A stretch of 64,000 nt of DNA from Alistipes sp. (GTDB lineage: Bacteria > Bacteroidota > Bacteroidia > Bacteroidales > Rikenellaceae), in the NCBI GenBank assembly GCA_017416915.1, contig JAFQAN010000002.1:62001-126000 (forward strand). Reading direction: 5' to 3'. Positions 43,357-52,028 of this stretch are shown piece after piece (the first letter of the stretch is position 1; every line of letters begins with the position of its first letter). The notes beneath the pieces were generated by a model. The model worked only from the letters and a program-made list of their open reading frames with translations, was not told the DNA's origin and ran no database searches. The position numbers were made by a program, and so were the translations under genes.

Positions 43357-45615
43357 ATGAAAAGGTTTTTTTGTTTTCTTGCACTCTTAGGCGCTCTGCC
43401 CGAGGTGCTATCTGCCCAAGAGAGGCAGATGCTTCTTGACACAACACGTGTTTATGAGATGGATGTTGTTGAGGTAATGACCACCGCTGCAACAGCCGCC
43501 CACCCTGTCGGTTACGACGATTTGTCGCGTGCCGATATTATCCGTAGCAGCTATGGCAACGACCTACCCTCGGCGCTTGCGCTCACCCCATCTATGGTTG
43601 CCACCAACGAGACGGGTATCGGCATTGGTGCTACGTCGATACGTCTGCGTGGCACGGATGCTACACGTATCAACGTAACAATCAACGGCGTACCTCTCAA
43701 CAACCCCGACTCGCACTCGGTATATTGGTACGATACGCCCGACCTTATATCGTCGGTTGGCAGTGTGCAGGTGCAGCGTGGCGCAGGTCTCTCAACAAAC
43801 GGCACAGGAGCGTTTGGCGGCTCGGTGGCGATGACTACCGATGCTTTGGAGACGGAGTTTGGTGGCTCGGCGTCGCTCTCATACGGCTCTTTCAACACCA
43901 ACAAGCAGGCGTTGCAGCTCTCCTCGGGACTTATGCGCGACCACTGGGTTGTCGATGCGCGCCTCACGCATATTGGCTCCGACGGCTATATTGACCGTGG
44001 CTCGACAGACCTTAAATCGTATATGGCGCAGGCGGGCTATTATGGTGCTAATACCAAGGTTAAGCTGCTGTCGTTCGGTGGCGTGGCTAAGACATACCTT
44101 ACATATAATGGTGTGTCGCGTGAGGATATGGAGCTATATGGTCGTCGCTACCACACTTCGGGGCAGTACGTAACCTCGTCGGGCGAGTTTGTCCTTGCCG
44201 ATGGTACGCACGTTGCCTACCACGACGACGAGACAGATAACTATCTTCAAATCAACAATCAGCTCGTTGTAAACCATCGTTTTAACAATCAGTGGCAACT
44301 CAACGCTACGCTCTTCTATACCTATGGCTACGGCTATTATAACCAATATAAGGACGATGCGTGGCTGGCGGGATATACCAACCTCAATACCGATGATGCT
44401 CAGGCCGACCTTATACGTCGTAAGGTTATGCGTAACCACCTCGGCGGACTTAATGCCGCAGCGACATACAATGTTGATAACCTTGACCTTACGTTTGGTG
44501 GCTCGTGGAGCTACTACACCTGTCCCCACTGGGGCGAAGTGAGCTGGGTCGATGGCGTGTCGGCTGTTGATGGTCGCTGGTACGATAACGACGTGGCAAA
44601 GCAGGATGCCAACATCTTCGCACGTGCAAATTGGAAGGTGTTTGAGGGCGACCGTGGCAATGCACTGCGTCTGTTTGCCGACTTGCAGTACCGTTTCGTC
44701 CACTACGAGGCGTGGGGTACCAACGACAACGCTATATGGGCAGACGACGGCTCGGTGTCGATGCAACCCATTGATGTCGATAAGCGTTACAACTTCTTCA
44801 ACCCTCGCCTCGGCATCAACTATACGCACCGCAACCATAAGTTGTATGCCTCGTTTGCCGTGGCTCACCGCGAGCCTACGCGCTCCGACTTTACCGACAG
44901 ACATATGTTCTCGGCAGATGATAGCTACCCCGTAGCTGAGCGTCTGTACGATACGGAGGTGGGCTATACCTTCACAAATAAGCACGTCTCGGTGGGTGTA
45001 AACCTATATTATATGTACTACCGCAACCAGCTTGTGGCTACGGGTATGGTAAACGATGGCGACGACGCTCTAAATGTCAATGTCGATAGAAGTTACCGCC
45101 GTGGTGTAGAGCTTATGGTGGCGTGGAATACGACAAGGTGGCTCACGCTCTCGGCAAATGCTACGCTCTCGCAAAACCGCATCTGCGACTATGTCGATAT
45201 GCTCAAAGATAGCCCCACCTATGGTCAGACGCTTGGAGATATGACCATCTCGTATTCGCCCTCGGTGATGGGGTCGCTATTTGCCGACTTCCATATCAAG
45301 GGCTTCAACGCCGTATGGCATACGCAGTATGTCGGTAAGCAGTACTTCACAAATAACCAGACGGAGGCTCTGTCGCTCGATGCCTACTGCGTTACAAACC
45401 TCGATTTGAGCTATACGCTCACTCCCAAGCAGCGTATGGGACGTCGCCTCAGCTCGGTGCGTTTCGGTGTAACGATAAACAACCTCTTCTCGACGCTCTA
45501 TGAGTCGAATGGCTACGGTTACTCGTATATGTGGGATGGCGAGCGCTACGACGATGCTTTTTACTTCCCGCAAGCACCTATCAACTGCTTGGCAAATGTA
45601 ACGCTAAACTTCTAA
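43357..45615 (+). CDS. TonB-dependent receptor for thiamine uptake
   Basis: A 752-residue outer-membrane receptor: signal peptide to about residue 20, a plug domain with IRLRGTDATRINVTINGVPLN (given as IRLRGTDATRI and NVTINGVPLN) and VQVQRGAGLSTNGTGAFGGS, and a 22-strand-type barrel ending LANVTLNF. There is no SusD partner or N-terminal carboxypeptidase-like domain. The TPP riboswitch in front and PnuT behind identify the substrate as thiamine or a derivative, as in the known Bacteroides arrangement. A thiamine pyrophosphokinase gene, often third in that operon, is absent here. Confidence 0.92.
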   Translation: MKRFFCFLALLGALPEVLSAQERQMLLDTTRVYEMDVVEVMTTAATAAHPVGYDDLSRADIIRSSYGNDLPSALALTPSMVATNETGIGIGATSIRLRGTDATRINVTINGVPLNNPDSHSVYWYDTPDLISSVGSVQVQRGAGLSTNGTGAFGGSVAMTTDALETEFGGSASLSYGSFNTNKQALQLSSGLMRDHWVVDARLTHIGSDGYIDRGSTDLKSYMAQAGYYGANTKVKLLSFGGVAKTYLTYNGVSREDMELYGRRYHTSGQYVTSSGEFVLADGTHVAYHDDETDNYLQINNQLVVNHRFNNQWQLNATLFYTYGYGYYNQYKDDAWLAGYTNLNTDDAQADLIRRKVMRNHLGGLNAAATYNVDNLDLTFGGSWSYYTCPHWGEVSWVDGVSAVDGRWYDNDVAKQDANIFARANWKVFEGDRGNALRLFADLQYRFVHYEAWGTNDNAIWADDGSVSMQPIDVDKRYNFFNPRLGINYTHRNHKLYASFAVAHREPTRSDFTDRHMFSADDSYPVAERLYDTEVGYTFTNKHVSVGVNLYYMYYRNQLVATGMVNDGDDALNVNVDRSYRRGVELMVAWNTTRWLTLSANATLSQNRICDYVDMLKDSPTYGQTLGDMTISYSPSVMGSLFADFHIKGFNAVWHTQYVGKQYFTNNQTEALSLDAYCVTNLDLSYTLTPKQRMGRRLSSVRFGVTINNLFSTLYESNGYGYSYMWDGERYDDAFYFPQAPINCLANVTLNF

Positions 45616-45637
45616 ATTGTAAAAACTCAACGACGCT

Positions 45638-46204
45638 ATGGACTTGGCTCTTGCCCTGCAAATTATAGGCACTACACTCGGTCTTGTATATCTATGGTTG
45701 GAGTATAAGGCGAATATATGGGTGTGGGTTATCGGCGCTATTATGCCGTTGGTACACGGTGTGTTATACCTCACTAAGGGCATCTATGCCGATGCGGCGA
45801 TGCAGCTCTACTATGTCGCTGCGGGGGTCTATGGTCTTATGGTATGGCGTCGCAAGCCTAAGAGTAGCGATGATGGCAAGATACGCCATACGCCTGCGAA
45901 CTGGATAGGGTGGCTTGTTGCGGTCTATGCGGTGCTACACGTAGTGCTATATCTGTTGCTTACCGAGTTTACCGACAGCCGTGTGCCATTTTTTGACTCT
46001 ATGTCAACGGCACTCAGCATTACGGCTATGTGGATGCTCTCGCGCAAGCTTGTCGAGCAGTGGCTCGTATGGCTTGTTGTGGATATGATAAGCGTTGGTC
46101 TCTATCTCTATAAGGGCATACCGCTTACGGCGTTGCTATACACCATTTACTGCATATTAGCTGTTGTGGGGTATATACGCTGGCACAAACAGAGCTTGGT
46201 GTGA
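45638..46204 (+). CDS. pnuT: PnuC-family transporter, probable thiamine permease PnuT
   Basis: A 188-residue inner-membrane protein with about six or seven hydrophobic segments and the PnuC motif WLVWLVVDMISVGLYLYKG. PnuC-type proteins move B-vitamin precursors by facilitated diffusion with trapping by a kinase. Because the gene follows a TPP-riboswitch-controlled TonB receptor by 22 nt, thiamine (PnuT) is favoured over nicotinamide riboside. Its last codons and TGA stop lie inside the repeat module TTGGTGTGATAAGGGG, so the repeat has set the C-terminus. Confidence 0.9.
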   Translation: MDLALALQIIGTTLGLVYLWLEYKANIWVWVIGAIMPLVHGVLYLTKGIYADAAMQLYYVAAGVYGLMVWRRKPKSSDDGKIRHTPANWIGWLVAVYAVLHVVLYLLLTEFTDSRVPFFDSMSTALSITAMWMLSRKLVEQWLVWLVVDMISVGLYLYKGIPLTALLYTIYCILAVVGYIRWHKQSLV

Positions 46205-46565
46205 TAAGGGGCAATCTGCGGCACATCCCAAAAAGTAAAGCACCACGGGCTGTACGTTTTAGTACTATCCCGTGGTGCTTTCTTTTGCGATGCACCACAT
46301 CTTACCCCTTCTCCCACCAAGCTGCCTCGCACAGCCTCGCACGACTGGGAATGACTGAGAACGCCTGAGAACGCCTGTGTTTTTCAGGGATTACGAGACT
46401 TCGAGACTTCGGGACTACGGGATATTGCGGGCGATGCCCGTGTTTTTTGCAGTCTCGTGTTCTCGTGTTCTCGTGTTCTCGTGTTCTCGTCGTCTCGCGG
46501 TCTTGTGGCGCGCTACCCAGTCGTTCACAGTCTTTCTCAGTCATTCTCAGGTATTCTCAGCTAAT
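46195..46565. repeat. Composite intergenic repeat block 4 (convergent gap after pnuT)
   Basis: Module TTGGTGTGATAAGGGG overlapping the pnuT stop; hairpin C with a perfect stem (arms 46237-46249 and 46269-46281, core GTACGTTTTAGTAC); forward 10-mers (ACTGAGAACG-like) at about 46343-46380; 8-mers (TCTCGTGT-like, four exact or near copies) at about 46450-46508; inverted 10-mers at about 46515-46562. No intact gene is supported. Confidence 0.88.
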
Positions 46566-46579
46566 TGCGCGCTGCACAG

Positions 46580-46688
46580 CCGTCAAATTGGTCGTTAAAC
46601 GCTATGCCGAGACGAACACCTACATTAAAGCCGCCAACAAAATCTTTGATAGTACCTCTGCCAAAGCCGAGTACCAATATTAATGTTT
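46580..46688 (-). pseudogene. Possible remnant of an outer-membrane beta-barrel gene
   Basis: The minus-strand frame reads LVLGFGRGTIKDFVGG then FNVGVRLGIAF before running into the repeat block and a stop. The Gly-rich alternating pattern with a terminal aromatic looks like the last strands of a barrel protein. There is no start codon or upstream continuation, since the neighbouring lipoprotein ends at 46693 in another frame. Chance is possible. Confidence 0.3.
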
Positions 46689-46692
46689 ATAA

Positions 46693-47064
46693 CTATTCGT
46701 CAAATTCGATAACCGTACCCTCGGCGTAGCAAGTCATCTTCTGATAGAAGACGTAGAACAACGAGGTCGATTGCTTTACGGTTACGTTTACCAACGCCTG
46801 TGAGCCAGTGAGGTTAGCCTTCTTTGTGAGTTCTGCTACCGCATTGTTGCGCAGAGCCTTTTTGCTCAAACCGCCGATGCCGAGTACGTATGTGGCCTCT
46901 ACCTCTGCCGATACGGTCTTAACAACGTGGAAGTTCTTCTTCGAAAGAACGACGTTTGTCTGGTTTACATTGGTGTTTGATGTGAGGTTTTGGCTGATTC
47001 CGCAACTGGTGAATAGTAGGGTAGCTGCTACGAACATAACAACCAAAGACAGAGATTTTTTCAT
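46693..47064 (-). CDS. Small lipoprotein (DUF6567-like)
   Basis: A 123-residue lipoprotein with lipobox FTSCGIS (Cys at 21). The mature part contains Asn/Thr-rich NLTSNTNVNQTNVVLSKKNF, then VLGIGGLSKKALRNNAVAEL and VNVTVKQSTSLFYVFYQKMT, matching a family of small Bacteroidetes lipoproteins (DUF6567) that share the GIGGLxxxxL segment with TRL-like stress lipoproteins. Function unknown. It is monocistronic, convergent with pnuT across repeat block 4. Confidence 0.75.
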   Translation of the reverse strand: MKKSLSLVVMFVAATLLFTSCGISQNLTSNTNVNQTNVVLSKKNFHVVKTVSAEVEATYVLGIGGLSKKALRNNAVAELTKKANLTGSQALVNVTVKQSTSLFYVFYQKMTCYAEGTVIEFDE

Positions 47065-47634
47065 AACGAAAAAAGTTTTGGTTAGCGTCTCAACTCCTGT
47101 ACGCTGTATTATTAAAACAGAAAGTGTGGAGTCGTTTTTCGTTTATCAGTATGAAGGTTGTGGAAAGACCTGTGCAAAATAAACGTTACAATACCCCACA
47201 CTTGGATAGTATGGGATGTATGCACAAGAACAGTGCATAGCCACATAACTATACCAAAGATGAGTGTTGTCCGTTCTGTCCATTTGCACTTGAAAACTTC
47301 CACATTTTCATACTCGGACAAAAGCGAAAAAACACTTTCGATATGTCTGCTATTTGAGTAATAGCACTACAAAATTAAACAATTTTTCCGAAACGGACAA
47401 CATCTGAGGGGGTATTGTTCAGAATTTTAAGGAATATTTTTATAATAAAAAAATAGTTTTTCCTCACAAACGCAAAAAAAAACTGCTATTTGCCGCTTGC
47501 AACTCCCCCTCTTCGCTATCTGCGCACTCCAATAATCAATATCTGTGTAGTATATATTACTCTGAAAATCAAGTTGTAAAAGTTTTGTTGCTAAAAACAT
47601 TGATATTTTATACAAAATATTCCAAATTTATCTA
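47065..47634. other. Intergenic gap between two divergent lipoprotein genes
   Basis: About 570 nt, AT-rich toward the right end. A pair GTATGAAGGTTGTGGA (47150-47165) and TCCACATTTTCATAC (47300-47314) is roughly inverted; another, AGTGTGG/CCACACT, lies nested. A 69-codon minus-strand frame overlapping these is judged not to be a gene. No other feature seen. Confidence 0.4.
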
Positions 47635-47642
47635 TATATTTG
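47635..47642 (+). promoter_or_regulatory. Candidate -7 box of the large lipoprotein gene
   Basis: TATATTTG at 47635-47642, 43 nt before the ATG at 47686; no properly spaced -33 box. Confidence 0.4.
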
Positions 47643-47685
47643 TATTCGAAAGTATTTGTAGAACAAAACAATTGGACAGATTAAA

Positions 47686-50379
47686 ATGAAAAAGTTACTC
47701 TATTTATTGCTTTTTTCGCTTTTTGCACTCTCTTGCGAGACAGATAAGCAAGTAAATAACACTCTGCCCGATAGGGTTGAGATTACTGCCGACTCGAAGA
47801 GTATCGAGAATGACGGCTATGAGGGCGACCTCCCGTTGTGGGGTGTCGGCATAGGTGGCTCGTACTACACCGAGTACTCATTCGAGGTGGGTGATCAGGT
47901 ACGTATCCTCTCTGATGGTGGTGTCGATGTTGTTATGACCGCCACGGCGTCGGGTAAGACGGGTATCAAGTTCGAGGGCGACTTCAAGCCACTGCTTGCG
48001 ACGGATACCTACTACGCTCTCTATCCCGCTACGTTGGATATGGTTGATGGCAAGGTCATAGTTGATGTCGATAAGCTCAATCAGGATGGTACGGCAAGCC
48101 ATGCGGCGGTGCTTGCAGCTATGAGTGAGAATGTTACGGGCGACAAGATTCACTTCGACTTTAAGCCTATCAACGTAATACTTCACGTCGGCATTGATAA
48201 TGGCGGTGTTATGATGCAGAAGGCTACATTTGATATACATCCCAATAACTACACGGGCTACTACTACGACATCCGCACGGGCGAGAGTACCCCTATCGTG
48301 GAGAGCGGCAGTGAGGCTACGCCTCTGCAATTTACGATGGCGCCAGGTATCAAGGAGGAGTTTTTTATCTCGTTGCCTCCCTATAAGCGCTCCGAGGGTG
48401 ATTTAGTGGCTATGAAGGTTGAGGGCGTTGATGGCAGCTCGGCAGTCAAGAAGTTCGATATGAATGAGCTAAAAGCGGGCTACTCCTACACCACCATCGT
48501 CAATTGGCAGAAGCATGCGTTGTATGGCATATTCCCGCAAGGTGTCGGAGCATCCTATATCGACTCGTATGTGGTATCGGATCACTTGGAGGAGATTCGC
48601 TGTTTAATCGTCCCCGAAGGTTATGAGGCGCTCACCGCCTTGGAGATTTTTGAGCATGGCGAGGCTGTAAATGGCGGCTCTGCGTCTGAGCGCATTTCGA
48701 AGCACAAATTCGAAGAGCTGACCGAGGATACAACCTATGTGATACTTGCCGCAGGACGCTACACTAACGACGAGGGCGAGAAGTGTTACCTCTCGGCAAA
48801 GTCGGAGCCTATAACTACCGTGGCGCTCGACTCGTACGTCACTGTTAATCTTTTCAGCTACTCTCGCACAGCTCACGCATATATCTATGGCTATGGTTAT
48901 AACTACAAGACTGACGAGATGCACGCTCTGCTCTCGACAGATGATACGCTTACCGACGCCAAGGCGATATACGATGCGGGCGAGAAGATAATTTGGTCCT
49001 ATAACAACCATAGTATAGATCCTTACTACGTCTCATACGTAGCGGAGTACGAGAAGTTGGTGCCTTCGACAAAATATACTCTCTACGCCGTTGGTAATAA
49101 GGGTGGCTATTATCAGATGGAGAAGGTTTCGTTTGTAACCTCAGCTTTGGAGATAAATGCCAGGGTGCTGAAGGTTACCGAGGACTATATCTGGTGTCGT
49201 GCCGACCATACGGGTTACGACGAGATACGCTTCTACTTCTCCGAGGACCCCAACCTTACCGATGCAAAGGCGATTTTTGATATGGGCGAGGTCGCCAATA
49301 GCACTAAGAGCGGGTCGAATGGTGTATATCTCCAAACGCACTATCTTATGGGAGACTACATCCAAGAGATGAAATATAACACCACCTATACCATCTATAC
49401 CGTAGGTAAATACAACGATGGCGATAGCTACGGTCTTGCCTCTACGGAGGTTACCACTACGGGTTGCGACCCGAAGGTTGTCTGCGGCGCACGTTCGAGC
49501 TACACCTTCTACAAGAATCATAACTTCGGTGTAGCAAACGAGATGCACACTGCTGCAATTGCGCTGGGCGCGTATGTCGAGGGTCCCAATGGTTCTGGCG
49601 CGCCTACCTATGCCTACTCTACGTACGAGGGAATTTGGGATAAAGACATCGTCTCGGCTGGAGTTGAGGTCTATACTCCTGGTACGTCGGACGTTATAAA
49701 TGTGCCTCTACCCTTTGCCGATGGTTATATCGGAGCCAATTCGGGTGCCTATATTGGATATGAAGAGATAGATTTGGGAACGTATGCCGCAAGAGCCTAT
49801 ATCTTGGTTGATGACGGCACTATGATATACTCTGATGAGATTATCTTGCACGTTACGGGTGTCCCCTATGACACGGAGAATGGTGCTTGCCACGGTTTCT
49901 ATACGACAGATAGCATCAATTGGTTGGATATGTACACCGATGAGCAACACAAATTCTACTGGGAGGAGTGCAACAATGGCGATAAGTCGGGTGTTGTTGC
50001 GTGGATGGGACACGATGGCGTAACGTTGCAGTCTAACTTGAAGGCGCCACGTTGGCCTCAGATACTATCGCACAAGTTCTACATCCCTGAGCCATTCTAC
50101 GTGCAGGGTTATATGAAGGCTTTACAGGCATCGGGCATAGACCCCGTTACGGTATCGTTGTCGCAATCAACCGAGATGGGTGGCGACTACGAGGTCAATG
50201 GCGAGCAGGAGCAGATGGTGGCTCTCGACCTCTATTTCCTCAAAACGAGGTCGGCTACTTCGAAACCCGTAAAGATGACAGATGAATATCCGTGTTTCCA
50301 GATTGAGCATGAATCGGCACTTCCGCTTCCTACCACATGTATCGAGAGGTTGAAGATTGAGTATTGCGAGGCACCGTGA
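47686..50379 (+). CDS. Large lipoprotein with fimbrillin-like N-terminus and fibronectin-like repeats
   Basis: An 897-residue lipoprotein (lipobox FALSCETD, Cys at 17). Residues about 30-270 resemble fimbrillin-like domains: ITADSKSIE, EVGDQVRILS, then YYALYPATLDMVDGK and the strand-rich LHVGIDNGGVMMQKATFDI. Three or more repeats follow whose ends resemble fibronectin type III (ELTEDTTYVILAAGRYTND, LVPSTKYTLYAVGNKGG, EMKYNTTYTIYTVGKYNDG). The last 250 residues are unlike these. It is probably exposed on the surface for adhesion or ligand binding. Its TGA stop at 50377-50379 lies within a GTGATAAG repeat module. Monocistronic. Confidence 0.78.
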   Translation: MKKLLYLLLFSLFALSCETDKQVNNTLPDRVEITADSKSIENDGYEGDLPLWGVGIGGSYYTEYSFEVGDQVRILSDGGVDVVMTATASGKTGIKFEGDFKPLLATDTYYALYPATLDMVDGKVIVDVDKLNQDGTASHAAVLAAMSENVTGDKIHFDFKPINVILHVGIDNGGVMMQKATFDIHPNNYTGYYYDIRTGESTPIVESGSEATPLQFTMAPGIKEEFFISLPPYKRSEGDLVAMKVEGVDGSSAVKKFDMNELKAGYSYTTIVNWQKHALYGIFPQGVGASYIDSYVVSDHLEEIRCLIVPEGYEALTALEIFEHGEAVNGGSASERISKHKFEELTEDTTYVILAAGRYTNDEGEKCYLSAKSEPITTVALDSYVTVNLFSYSRTAHAYIYGYGYNYKTDEMHALLSTDDTLTDAKAIYDAGEKIIWSYNNHSIDPYYVSYVAEYEKLVPSTKYTLYAVGNKGGYYQMEKVSFVTSALEINARVLKVTEDYIWCRADHTGYDEIRFYFSEDPNLTDAKAIFDMGEVANSTKSGSNGVYLQTHYLMGDYIQEMKYNTTYTIYTVGKYNDGDSYGLASTEVTTTGCDPKVVCGARSSYTFYKNHNFGVANEMHTAAIALGAYVEGPNGSGAPTYAYSTYEGIWDKDIVSAGVEVYTPGTSDVINVPLPFADGYIGANSGAYIGYEEIDLGTYAARAYILVDDGTMIYSDEIILHVTGVPYDTENGACHGFYTTDSINWLDMYTDEQHKFYWEECNNGDKSGVVAWMGHDGVTLQSNLKAPRWPQILSHKFYIPEPFYVQGYMKALQASGIDPVTVSLSQSTEMGGDYEVNGEQEQMVALDLYFLKTRSATSKPVKMTDEYPCFQIEHESALPLPTTCIERLKIEYCEAP

Positions 50380-50677
50380 TAAGAGCGCATCAGCGCCGCC
50401 TCAATCATTGGGCTGGATGGAATGTACGCACAGTACTATCCATCCAGCCCAATCTCTTTATCGGCGACACTGCTACACCACTCTGACACCAAGCAATTTT
50501 TGTGATAAGGGGTCATCTGCGGCACTACCCTCATCTGCCTGAATGGGGATGTACGCCCAAGTACACCCCCATCCAGTCAGCCTTCGGGATAGCGCCACAT
50601 CTAACCCCTTCTGACAAAAATTCATCTCGCTTAGGAGCGTCGTGATAGCGCACTGCCCAGCCGTTCTCAGCTCTCTT
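50376..50677. repeat. Composite intergenic repeat block 5 (convergent gap lipoprotein / MFS)
   Basis: Module GTGATAAG at the lipoprotein stop; hairpin D with a perfect 14-bp stem (arms 50407-50420 and 50440-50453, core GTACGCACAGTAC); a second module GTGATAAGGGGTC near 50503; hairpin B3 (arms 50540-50548 and 50567-50575, core GTACGCCCAAGTAC); and a remnant of inverted 10-mers near 50655-50675. The 8-mer array is missing. No gene is supported. Confidence 0.88.
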
Positions 50678-51871
50678 TCAATCGTCAGAGCCGAGGATGC
50701 GGCTACGGCGGTAGCTTAGAAGCGTAACGAGGGCGAGAAGCAGCGTAACGATGCCGTTGAAGATAAAGCCAAACGATGGCGACGCCTTATCGAAGAGCTT
50801 GCCGACAGCCTCGATAATGAAGGGCGCAACGAGTATTGCAAGGTAGTTTACCGCCATCGTTATCGAGAGCGCGAGGGTTGCAAGGCGTGGTGGCGAGTTT
50901 GTCGCCGCCTTATCGTAAATTATGGGCTGCATAACACCATATCCTACGCCCGTCATCGCTGCGCCAAGGATGAGTGTGAGGACGTTATGGCGGTTGAGCG
51001 ACATAACAAGCAGCCCTACGCCCATAATCACCAGCGCCCACAGATTGACCCTCTTTGAGAAGATGCGCACAATGCTGTTAAGCACGAAGCCTGGTGCCAT
51101 TATCGCGAGGAAGAATATCGAGATTATAATACCCGCAACGGAGCTGTCCATACCATCACGTTCGACAAGAAACGAGGTGTTGAACGTAACAATCAGCGAG
51201 AGGTAGGTGATGGCAAAGTAGAATAGCATAAGCCCAAAGATAATACCACGGTTGATTGTCGTCTGCCTATTCTGTGCGCCTTCGGGAGGCTCGGGCTGCG
51301 GGTGGGTATTGCGCAGGGCGGGGAGCAGTAGGAGTGTCGCCAGCGGAAAGAGATAGACCACAAAGGCCAAGTGCCACTCTATATCTGCCAACCAGCCGCT
51401 AAGTGCCGTGGCGAGTACCAGCGTAAGGTTGTTTATCGCCGAGCTAATGCCGAGCTGTTTGACGCGGTAGTCGCCCGTGAAGTAATCGACGATAAGTCCC
51501 GTTGAGAGGGGTATAACCATACCCGCACCGATGCCCATAATGCCGCCAATGGCGATAAGCCAGACAATATCGCGTGTCAGCATACACCCCACGCCGCTAA
51601 GAAAGAATATCGTCGTGCCGATACCAAGCAGTCGTAGTTTATTGCCCCTCACGGAGCGCTGTCCCGTAAGCAGCATCACGGGGATTATCATCAGCGACGG
51701 CAGCGATTCGAGCATCTCTATTTCGAGCTCTCCTGCGTGTGGAAATATGTGGTCCAATTCGCCCATTATTGGCGAAATGGCAAGACCTGGGAGCGACACT
51801 ATCGCCGAGACAGACCATATAGCCACTACGGCGGCAAGCCCCAGCGACCCTTTACCTGTTGTGATTGTCAT
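50678..51871 (-). CDS. Major facilitator superfamily transporter
   Basis: A 397-residue inner-membrane protein with about twelve hydrophobic segments and a central hydrophilic loop (RNTHPQPEPPEGAQNRQTT). The MFS motif-A region is weak (GQRSVRGNKLRLLGIG), but GIGAGMVIPLSTGLIVDYF and GVGYGVMQPIIYDKAA fit the DHA1/multidrug-efflux-like pattern. The transported compound cannot be inferred. It is a single-gene unit; a tail of inverted 10-mer repeats reaches its stop codon. Confidence 0.88.
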   Translation of the reverse strand: MTITTGKGSLGLAAVVAIWSVSAIVSLPGLAISPIMGELDHIFPHAGELEIEMLESLPSLMIIPVMLLTGQRSVRGNKLRLLGIGTTIFFLSGVGCMLTRDIVWLIAIGGIMGIGAGMVIPLSTGLIVDYFTGDYRVKQLGISSAINNLTLVLATALSGWLADIEWHLAFVVYLFPLATLLLLPALRNTHPQPEPPEGAQNRQTTINRGIIFGLMLFYFAITYLSLIVTFNTSFLVERDGMDSSVAGIIISIFFLAIMAPGFVLNSIVRIFSKRVNLWALVIMGVGLLVMSLNRHNVLTLILGAAMTGVGYGVMQPIIYDKAATNSPPRLATLALSITMAVNYLAILVAPFIIEAVGKLFDKASPSFGFIFNGIVTLLLALVTLLSYRRSRILGSDD

Positions 51872-51965
51872 AATTGCCTCTTTTGTTTGGCGCTATTACA
51901 ACCACCATACCAACCTACGCCCGCGCGCGTATGCCTATTTATAAAGATGGACCACTTATAATAGA

Positions 51966-52005
51966 GATGGGCCACGGCACGCTCTTAGGCGGCTCGTAGC
52001 CCATC
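51966..52005 (-). terminator. Hairpin terminator after the FISUMP lipoprotein
   Basis: GATGGGCCACG at 51966-51976 pairs with CGTAGCCCATC at 51995-52005 with one mismatch. On the minus strand it is followed by a T-rich run. Confidence 0.5.
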
Positions 52006-52028
52006 ACTCTGTATCTGTTATCGTCAGT

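Noticed and set aside
43357-45615. A SusC of a polysaccharide utilisation locus
   Set aside because: There is no SusD, no glycoside hydrolase and no N-terminal SusC-type extension; the TPP riboswitch and PnuT indicate thiamine.
47112-47321. 69-codon minus-strand ORF with a hydrophobic stretch
   Set aside because: No start context, no similarity, and it lies over imperfect inverted repeats; too little support for a gene.
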